Under the pieces are notes generated by a model that did no database searches, was not told the origin of the DNA, and saw nothing but the letters and a program-made list of their open reading frames with translations. A program made the translations under genes and the position numbers. A stretch of DNA of 12,415 bases from assembly GCA_050743385.1 (NCBI GenBank), contig JBOGFJ010000161.1, forward strand, positions 1 through 12,415, written 5' to 3'. Shown one piece after another: positions 6,812-12,415 of the stretch (its first letter is position 1; every line of letters starts with the position of its first letter). Origin of the DNA: JACDBD01 sp050743385. Its GTDB lineage: Bacteria > Actinomycetota > Acidimicrobiia > IMCC26256 > JACDBD01.

Positions 6812-8892
6812 GACACGGTCTCCTTGCTCTGGATGGTCACCTGTCCGTCGTCGCCGTCGACGAGCACGACCGCGCCTTCGGGAAGGTCGTCGGTCGCACC
6901 CGCGTAACCGACGACCGTGGGCACCCCGGCCTCCCGCGCCAGGATCGCGAGGTGAGACAGCACCGAGCCGGTCTCGGCGACGATGCCGGCGAGCCGCGGC
7001 AGCAGCGGGGCGAGCCCGGGCGACAAGTTCGTGGTGACGAGGACGGAACCCGTCGGGGGGTCGTCGCCGTCGTAGGTGACGGGTCCGCTGGCCGTGCCGC
7101 CGCCGGCGCCGGTGCCGCCCCCGACCTCGTTGGCGGACTGGGCCCGGATCGGCCTCCCCCGGTCCGACAACTGGAACCAGGCGGGAAGCGGCGCACCGAA
7201 ATCGTGCTCGTGGGACCACACGAGGGCCGGCACAACGACGGCGCGCTTGGTGGCGACGGCTTCGATGTGCTCGAGGTTCATGTGACGGATGAGCTCGGGT
7301 TCGGTGAGGTCGTCGGTGGCTGCGAGGCGCTCGCCGAGCTCCCAAGCGGCTCGGCCCGAGAGCTCCTGCACCCAGCGCACGCGGAGGCGGAGCGCCTCGC
7401 GCATGATGCCGTTGTCACCGCATGCCTGGCAGGTGGTTCCCACGTACACGGCCGTCGCCTCCTCGGGCAGGACGGGCTCGGGCGCGACTCGGGGGGCGGT
7501 GAGCGCCAGGACCGTCGGGCTCCGGGCGAGGATCTCCTTGTCGGTCAGGCCGTCCTGGCGCGCTTCGGCGAGCACGCGCAGCGCCACCGACGCGCCGGTC
7601 ATGCGGTTGGCACCGGTGTCGGTGAGCATGCCGATGAGGATCTCGTGAGCGTGCAGCGCCCGCAGGATGACCCGGCTGCGGTGCAGGAGCGCGATCAGCT
7701 GCCGGCTCGTCAGCTGGGTCAGTGCCGGGACGGCTTCGAGATCGCCGTCGGTTCGGTCGAGGAGGTTGTCGGCGAGTTGCGGCAGCGCGGAACGCAGCCG
7801 CCCCACCCGCCACGCGCCCCGCAGGCGACGAATGGCCGGGATCGGGTTGAGCTTGTGGAGGAGCGACCGCTTCGGCTTGATCTCGCCCGCAAGCTTCAGG
7901 TCGATGGCGACGTGCCCGTCGACGCAGACGACCACGTCGCTGCTCGCGATGTCGGACTCGGTCGCGGCGCCCGCCAGCAACACGGCTTCGGCGACGGCTT
8001 CCCGGAGCGGAGGCACCCAGAGATCGTGTTCGAGCTCGGTGAGCGGCGCGGGGAACGTCTCCGCGACGGGGCCCGGACCGTAGATCGGCCCGCGGGGAAC
8101 GCCACGGATCTCGGTGGTGACGGGACGCGACTGGAGCAGCCACAGCTGGCCGTCGGTCGCGATGGCCCACTCGACGTCTTGAGGGCCGCCGTAGACCGCG
8201 GCGACCTGATCCGACAGCGCGACGAGGCGGCGAAGATCATGCGGGTCGAGAGCAGGGCCGTCGTTGGCGTCGAACTCGAGCGCCTTCGCGGTCGTGGCCT
8301 CGAGCACGTACCTCGAGCCGTCGACCTCGCCGCCCACCAGCCGCTCCGGACCGCCGCTCACGGCGGTGACGACCCTGCGGTCGGTGCGACCCATCACCGG
8401 GTCGACGCCGAACATCACCCCGCCGTGGCGCGGCTCGATCAACGGCTGGACGAGGACCGCGATCGGCTGGTCGGCGGCCCCGGCGCGTTCCCGGGAGTCG
8501 AGCACCTTCGACACGGCGGCGACGAAGGCGTCGAAGCCGCTGATCCCGATGATCGAGTCGAACTGGCCGGCCATCGACGACGTCGCCGTATCCTCGACGA
8601 CCGACGAGCTGCGGGCCACGAGCGCCTGCCGGTCTCCCCCCGCGCGCTCGAACGCCTCCTTGACCGCCGGGTGCCCCGCCACGGCGACGCCGCCGTCGAC
8701 CGCATCGCAGAACGCGGTGGTGAGCACCACTCCGGGAAGGGTCGCAAGCCCCGCCGCCGCGCCCCGGCCCAGCGCCGCCGCCTTGCCCCCGGTGAGCAGC
8801 GGATCGTGGGCGGCCTCGTCGCCCAATTCGACGATGAAGGGTCGCTCCGTTTCGGCGGAGGGTGAGGCGGTCCCCGTGTACACGTCGCTCAT
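6808..8892 (-). CDS. PPDK/PEP-synthase-type phosphotransferase lacking the PEP-binding barrel (rifampin phosphotransferase-like architecture)
   Basis: A 694-residue protein. Residues 1-260 are the ATP-grasp domain of pyruvate-phosphate dikinases: GGKAAALG (35-42), ARSSSVVEDTATSSMAGQFDS (from residue 93; RSS-ED-AGQ pattern) and EWAIATDGQLWLLQSRPVTT (241-260). A central domain (about 261-590) of unknown specificity contains GPGPVAETFPAPLT and a lone CxxC (C488, C491). After a Gly-rich hinge (591-600) comes the phosphohistidine swivel domain with ETGSVLSHLAILAREAGVPTVVG, catalytic His647. The C-terminal PEP/pyruvate TIM barrel is absent. ATP-grasp, substrate domain and His domain in this order is the layout of rifampin phosphotransferases, which phosphorylate a small molecule through His; here the central domain is shorter and the acceptor unknown. 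The start is the ATG at 8892, with GGAAGAGG about 8 bases upstream; 58 bases separate it from the kinase gene. Confidence 0.88.
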   Translation of the reverse strand: MSDVYTGTASPSAETERPFIVELGDEAAHDPLLTGGKAAALGRGAAAGLATLPGVVLTTAFCDAVDGGVAVAGHPAVKEAFERAGGDRQALVARSSSVVEDTATSSMAGQFDSIIGISGFDAFVAAVSKVLDSRERAGAADQPIAVLVQPLIEPRHGGVMFGVDPVMGRTDRRVVTAVSGGPERLVGGEVDGSRYVLEATTAKALEFDANDGPALDPHDLRRLVALSDQVAAVYGGPQDVEWAIATDGQLWLLQSRPVTTEIRGVPRGPIYGPGPVAETFPAPLTELEHDLWVPPLREAVAEAVLLAGAATESDIASSDVVVCVDGHVAIDLKLAGEIKPKRSLLHKLNPIPAIRRLRGAWRVGRLRSALPQLADNLLDRTDGDLEAVPALTQLTSRQLIALLHRSRVILRALHAHEILIGMLTDTGANRMTGASVALRVLAEARQDGLTDKEILARSPTVLALTAPRVAPEPVLPEEATAVYVGTTCQACGDNGIMREALRLRVRWVQELSGRAAWELGERLAATDDLTEPELIRHMNLEHIEAVATKRAVVVPALVWSHEHDFGAPLPAWFQLSDRGRPIRAQSANEVGGGTGAGGGTASGPVTYDGDDPPTGSVLVTTNLSPGLAPLLPRLAGIVAETGSVLSHLAILAREAGVPTVVGYAGATDDLPEGAVVLVDGDDGQVTIQSKETVS

Positions 8893-8950
8893 GGTGTGGG
8901 CCTCTTCCTGCCGTTCTCGAATCGTCCGCCGGCCCGTAAGGGTAGGCCGA

Positions 8951-10390
8951 TCAGCCGGCCTCCGAGTCGGGTTGTCCGATCGGGAGGACGACCTGGAACC
9001 GGGTGTTCCCCGGAGCCGACTCCAGGAGGATCTCGCCGCCGTGGCGCCCGACGACGATCTGCCAGGCGATGTCGAGGCCGAGGCCGGTGCCCGCCCCGAT
9101 CTCCTTGGTGGTGAAGAACGGCTCGAAGACACGGGTGCGGATCTCGTCGGGCACACCCGGGCCGGTGTCGCCGATCTCGACCATCAGGTGATCGTCGCGG
9201 GCGGGACCCGTGCGCACGGTGAGGGTTCCGCTCGCGCCCATGGCGTCGACGGCGTTGTCGATGAGGTTCGTCCACACCTGGTTCAACTCGCCCGGATAGG
9301 CCGAGATCCGGGGGAGCCCGCGGTCGTACTCGCGGACCACCTCGATGTCGCCGAGCTTGTGGCCGAGCATGGTCAGGGTCGCGTCGAGGCCCTCGTGCAC
9401 GTCGAACGACTGGAGCGGCGCCCGGTCCATCTGCGTGTACTGCTTGGCCGCGGCCAGCAGCCCGGAGATGCGCCCGACGGCCTCGGTGATCTCGTCGAGC
9501 AGGCCGTCGGACTCGAGGGCCCGCACGGGGTACGACAGTCCGTCGCCCAAGTGCGGCGGTGGCACCGCCTCGGCGAATCGCTCGAGCCAATCGACGTCCA
9601 CCCCGGCGGCGACCAGTGTGGGTGTCAACTCCCACGCACTGGCGACGCCGTGGCTTTCCATCCAGTCGGTGAGCTCCTCCTCGCGATCGGACGTCTCCAG
9701 CGGCGAGAGCGTCGGCGCCTCCCGGCGGTGCTCGAGCGCTCGTCCGGCCAGGTCGGCGATCGCTTCGAGCTGGTCGGCGGGGAGCTGGGTGCGAACCATC
9801 ACACCGACCTTCTCCCGCATCTCGGCGAGCATGTCGCGCAGCCGCGCGCTGGCGCTCATCACCGCCGCCACCGGGTTGTTGAGCTCGTGGGTGAGGCCCG
9901 CGGTCACGGAGCCGAGGGCGACCAGCCGCTCGTGGCGGGCGACGGTGTTGCTGGCAGCTCGGCCCTGGGTCGTGGCTCCCTCCAGCAGGTGCGCGGCCAT
10001 GGGGAACCATTCGCGCACGGCGCGGCCGAAGTCGTTCGCCGGCAGCTCCAACAACCGGCAGTCGGTGACCGCCCGGGCGGTGGCCGGGTAGAGCTGCGGC
10101 GCGCCGCCCTCGGGAAGGTATGCGTTGAACGCGCCCGTGTAGGCGCCGCGATAGTCGGTGCGGGACATCTCGAGCTCGCCGCCTTGGACCCGGGCCGACA
10201 TCGCCAGCGTCCCCGAGAGCAGCAGGAACAGGCAGGTCGCGGGCGTGCCCTCGGTGTGGATCGTCCCGCCGGCCGGATATTCGACGACGCGCCCGCGCTC
10301 GGCGAGCCATGCCAGCTGGTCGTCGCTCAGGCGCTCGAAGAGGAACAGGGTTCGCAGTTCCTCGGGCGACAGCCGTTCCAGCTCGGTCAT
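8951..10390 (-). CDS. Soluble histidine kinase with N-terminal cyclic-nucleotide-binding-type domain
   Basis: A 479-residue protein without membrane segments. Residues about 14-125 form a CRP-like sensor domain (FLFERLSDDQLAWLAERGRV, YPAGGTIHTEG, then ATARAVTDCRLLELPANDF). The Gly-Glu that holds the ribose of cAMP is not evident (GAYTGAFNAYLPE instead), so the ligand is uncertain. The kinase part has the H-box LTHELNNP with phospho-acceptor His168, the N-box NLIDNAVDAM (375-384), DTGPGVP (408-414), FEPFFTTK (422-429) and GTGLGL (434-439). H-box and N-box are 207 residues apart, roughly 100 more than usual, owing to a charged helical insertion (about 225-320) that I recall in a family of cNMP-domain kinases. 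The ATG overlaps the stop of the receiver-flavoprotein gene (ATGA), so its natural phosphorylation partner is that protein's receiver domain. Confidence 0.92.
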   Translation of the reverse strand: MTELERLSPEELRTLFLFERLSDDQLAWLAERGRVVEYPAGGTIHTEGTPATCLFLLLSGTLAMSARVQGGELEMSRTDYRGAYTGAFNAYLPEGGAPQLYPATARAVTDCRLLELPANDFGRAVREWFPMAAHLLEGATTQGRAASNTVARHERLVALGSVTAGLTHELNNPVAAVMSASARLRDMLAEMREKVGVMVRTQLPADQLEAIADLAGRALEHRREAPTLSPLETSDREEELTDWMESHGVASAWELTPTLVAAGVDVDWLERFAEAVPPPHLGDGLSYPVRALESDGLLDEITEAVGRISGLLAAAKQYTQMDRAPLQSFDVHEGLDATLTMLGHKLGDIEVVREYDRGLPRISAYPGELNQVWTNLIDNAVDAMGASGTLTVRTGPARDDHLMVEIGDTGPGVPDEIRTRVFEPFFTTKEIGAGTGLGLDIAWQIVVGRHGGEILLESAPGNTRFQVVLPIGQPDSEAG

Positions 10391-12060
10391 TGGTGTTCCA
10401 GGTACCGGTGCAGGAGCTGGATCGCCGCCGCGCCCTCGCCCACGGCGGCCGCGACCCGCTTGACCGAGTTGGCGCGCACGTCACCCGCCGCGAACACGCC
10501 CGGCGCGCTGGCCTCGAGGTAGTAGGGGTCGCGCTCGAGGGTCCACCCGCGCGGCCGCTGCCCGTCGACGAGCAGGTCGGGGCCCGTCTGGACGAATCCC
10601 CTGGCGTCGCGCGCCACGACACCTTCGAGCCATTCCGTGCGGGGGGCGGCGCCGATGAACACGAAGAGGTAGCCGCAACGCGCCGTCTCATCTGTTCCGG
10701 AAAGCGTGTCGCACAGTGTGACCGCTTCGAGGTGATCCTCGCCGTGCACCGCCGTCACCTCGGTGCCGACGCGCACGTCGATGTTGGGGATCTCGTCGAT
10801 CTGGCGGATGAGGTAGTACGACATCGACTTCTCGAGGCTGTCCGCCCGCACCAGCAGCGTGACGCGCCGGGCGTGCCGGGACAGCTGCACCGCCGCCTGG
10901 CCGGCCGAGTTGGCCCCACCGACGACGTACACGTCTTCGCCGGCACAGGCCGGGGCCTCGGTCAGGGCCGAGCCGTAGAACACGCCCCGGCCGGTCAGCT
11001 CGTCGGCACCGGCGACCATCAGCTTGCGGTAGGAGATGCCGGTCGCGAGCAGCACCGCGTGGGAGACGACCTCGCCGCCGTCGGCGAAGCGAACCGCCCG
11101 CGACGACGCGCGGAGGTCGAGGCCCACGACGTCGCGGGTCGTGAGGATCTCGGCGCCGAACTTGTGCGCCTGCCGGCGGGCGCGGTCGGTGAGTTGCGCG
11201 CCGGTGACGCCGTCGGGGAAGCCGAGGTAGTTCTCGATTCGGGCGCTCTGACCGGCTTGGCCTCCGGTGGCCTGGCGTTCGAGCAGCACCGTGCGGAGGC
11301 CCTCCGACGCCGCGTACACCGCCGCCCCGAGACCGGCCGGGCCCCCACCGATGATCACGACGTCGTAGAAGTCGGTGGTCGGTGTGGTCGACAGCCCTAC
11401 CCGCTCGGCCAACTCGCCGATGCTCGGTTCGACGAGGTAGTCGCTCTCGGTGGTCACCACCAGCGGGATCCTCGTGGCCTCGACGCCGGCGGCTTCGAGG
11501 AGGCGCCGGCCTTCGGGGTCTTCGCTCGAGTGCCAGCGGTACGGCACCGAGTTCCGGGCGAGGAAGTCACGCACCTCGAACGAGCGGGCCGACCAGCGGT
11601 GCCCGACGACCTGGGTCTGCGTGACCGACTGCTCGTCCGTGGCGAGCCAGAGGTCGATGAGGGCGTCGACGACGGGGTAGAGCTTCTCCTCGGGCGGATC
11701 CCACGGCTTGAGCAGGTAGTGGTCGAGGTCGACCACGTTGATCGCCTCGATGGCGGCGTCGGTGTCGGCGTACGCGGTGAGCAGCGCCCGCCGCGCATGG
11801 GGGAACAGGTCCATCGCCTCCTCGAGGAACTCGACCCCGGTCATCTCGGGCATGCGATGGTCGGCGAGCAGCACCGCCACGAGGTCGCCCCGCAGCTTCA
11901 ACTCCCGCAGCGCCTCCAGCGCCTGGGGGCCGGACTCGGTGCGCACCACGCGGTAAGTCTCGCCGTACTGGCGGCGGAGGTCACGAGCGACGGCACGCGA
12001 GACGCCCGGGTCGTCGTCGACGGTCAGCAGGACCGGCTTCCGGTCGGTGTCGGTGGGCAT
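10387..12060 (-). CDS. Receiver domain fused to glutaredoxin-like and thioredoxin-reductase-like flavoprotein
   Basis: A 557-residue, three-part protein. Residues 9-135 are a response-regulator receiver: acidic D15-D17, phospho-acceptor D67 in LLADHRMPEMTG, switch T95, and Lys118 in LLKPW. Residues about 148-223 look like a glutaredoxin fold (VVGHRWSARSFEVRDFLARN, then ATRIPLVV), but the CxxC position reads S157-A-R-S160. Residues 231-557 are a thioredoxin-reductase-type flavoprotein: FAD site GGGPAGLGAA (238-247), ATGISYRKL, NAD(P)H site GGANSAGQAA (381-390), and GVFAAGDVRANSVKRVAAA (521-539). The CxxC of true thioredoxin reductases is replaced in GVFYGSALTEAPACAGED, leaving only C372 nearby. 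So it is probably a phosphorylation-controlled NAD(P)H-dependent flavoenzyme with an electron acceptor other than thioredoxin. First gene of the operon. A TAGCTT 10 bases before the ATG could be a -10 element giving a very short leader; no ribosome site is seen. Confidence 0.93.
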   Translation of the reverse strand: MPTDTDRKPVLLTVDDDPGVSRAVARDLRRQYGETYRVVRTESGPQALEALRELKLRGDLVAVLLADHRMPEMTGVEFLEEAMDLFPHARRALLTAYADTDAAIEAINVVDLDHYLLKPWDPPEEKLYPVVDALIDLWLATDEQSVTQTQVVGHRWSARSFEVRDFLARNSVPYRWHSSEDPEGRRLLEAAGVEATRIPLVVTTESDYLVEPSIGELAERVGLSTTPTTDFYDVVIIGGGPAGLGAAVYAASEGLRTVLLERQATGGQAGQSARIENYLGFPDGVTGAQLTDRARRQAHKFGAEILTTRDVVGLDLRASSRAVRFADGGEVVSHAVLLATGISYRKLMVAGADELTGRGVFYGSALTEAPACAGEDVYVVGGANSAGQAAVQLSRHARRVTLLVRADSLEKSMSYYLIRQIDEIPNIDVRVGTEVTAVHGEDHLEAVTLCDTLSGTDETARCGYLFVFIGAAPRTEWLEGVVARDARGFVQTGPDLLVDGQRPRGWTLERDPYYLEASAPGVFAAGDVRANSVKRVAAAVGEGAAAIQLLHRYLEHQ

Positions 12061-12234
12061 CGCAGGGTCGAAGCTAACCGCCCATCGCGGGCGGCCTCAC
12101 CACGGGCAGCTTGATCATCCAGCATTACGACGCCGACCGTCCCCGGAACTCATCGGTCGGCCGCGACCGGCCATGCCAGACTGGTGTTCCCCGTCGTTCT
12201 CCCTCCGTCGCCCGCTCACGAAGGACTGTCGCGC
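12061..12234. promoter_or_regulatory. Divergent intergenic region with three CGACCG/CGGTCG half-sites
   Basis: It separates the five-gene operon (reverse) from the ABC-F gene (forward). GCCGACCG (12132-12139) and CGGTCGGC (12154-12161) are perfect 8-base arms 14 bases apart. A third half-site, CGACCG (12164-12169), pairs with the second as CGGTCG-GCCG-CGACCG. Arms of this kind suggest a dimeric regulator or alternative hairpins in the ABC-F leader. A TAGCTT-like -10 for the operon lies at 12071-12076 on the reverse strand. Confidence 0.4.
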
Positions 12235-12415
12235 GTGTTGATCGCTCGAGACCTCGTCATCGAGGTCGGCGGCAAGACCATCGTGAAGGACGCGACCGTC
12301 CAGGTGCGCCCGGGCGAGAAGGTCGGCCTCGTGGGGCGCAACGGCGCCGGCAAGACCGCGCTCCTGCGCGTGCTCGGCGGCGTGGCCTCCCCCCGCGCGG
12401 GCCGCGTGGAGCGGC
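12235..12415 (+). CDS. ABC-F-type ATP-binding cassette protein (N-terminus only)
   Basis: Sixty codons are visible from the GTG at 12235 to the window edge. The start has an AAGGA site 9 bases upstream. The sequence opens LIARDLVIEVGGKTIVKDATV and continues VRPGEKVGLVGRNGAGKTALLRVLGG, which contains a complete Walker A motif (GRNGAGKTA). The start-to-Walker A distance and the wording RPGEKVGLVGRNGAGKT match soluble ABC-F proteins, tandem ATPases that act on ribosomes or give antibiotic resistance. An ordinary ABC transporter ATPase cannot be excluded because the linker and second cassette lie outside the window. Confidence 0.85.
   Translation, partial: MLIARDLVIEVGGKTIVKDATVQVRPGEKVGLVGRNGAGKTALLRVLGGVASPRAGRVER

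Noticed and set aside
6812..7345. Upstream extension of the three-helix membrane protein frame
   Set aside because: It lies inside the phosphotransferase gene in another frame; the GTG at 6811 gives a 4-base overlap and a normal hydrophobic N-terminus.
8893..9156. N-terminal extension of the phosphotransferase frame
   Set aside because: The extra 88 residues are Ser/Arg-rich and overlap the kinase gene; the ATG at 8892 has a good ribosome site and directly precedes the conserved domain.
6952..12114. Very long open frames on the forward strand opposite the five-gene operon (637, 752 and 601 codons)
   Set aside because: They are antisense to genes with clear domains, have Arg/His/Gly-rich composition with no domain, and are the usual result of codon-position GC bias.

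Overview
The window is very GC-rich and gene-dense, with GTG starts, 4-base gene overlaps and Sec-secreted enzymes. It looks like an actinobacterial chromosome segment, possibly of the class Acidimicrobiia. That placement is inferred from composition and gene families, not from a marker gene. No rRNA, tRNA, CRISPR array, transposase or phage gene was seen.

Left part (1-3157): a reverse-strand NAD(P)-binding epimerase-like protein cut by the window edge, a TetR-family repressor (reverse) and an amidase-signature hydrolase (forward). The repressor and amidase are divergent. Their short shared intergenic region holds a TTGACC/TAGGTT-like promoter with a GTTAG-TCGT-CTAAC palindrome lying across the -10 and probable start point, as expected for a locally acting TetR repressor.

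Middle part (3158-5897): a gene-poor leader of about 335 bases (with one dubious small ORF), then a secreted cysteine-containing protein. It has a lectin/glucanase-like beta-sandwich appearance and a short C-terminal Cys-GGW...NQG-Cys motif. Convergent to it is a secreted esterase of the antigen 85/FrmB alpha/beta-hydrolase type.

Right part (5898-12060, all reverse strand): a five-gene operon. Transcription order is (1) response-regulator receiver fused to a cysteine-less glutaredoxin-like domain and a thioredoxin-reductase-like flavoprotein; (2) a soluble histidine kinase with an N-terminal cyclic-nucleotide-binding-type domain; (3) a pyruvate-phosphate-dikinase-type phosphotransferase with ATP-grasp and phosphohistidine domains but no PEP/pyruvate barrel, as in rifampin phosphotransferases; (4) a three-helix membrane protein; (5) a single-pass membrane protein. 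Three of the four junctions are 4-base ATGA/GTGA overlaps, and a GC-rich inverted repeat sits just past the last stop codon.

This operon is the most interesting part of the window. It looks like a two-component pathway whose output is a flavoenzyme rather than a DNA-binding domain. Both places where a redox CxxC would be expected lack it, while the co-transcribed phosphotransferase carries a CxxC. Upstream and divergent is the start of an ABC-F-type ATPase gene, separated by a region with three CGACCG/CGGTCG half-sites.
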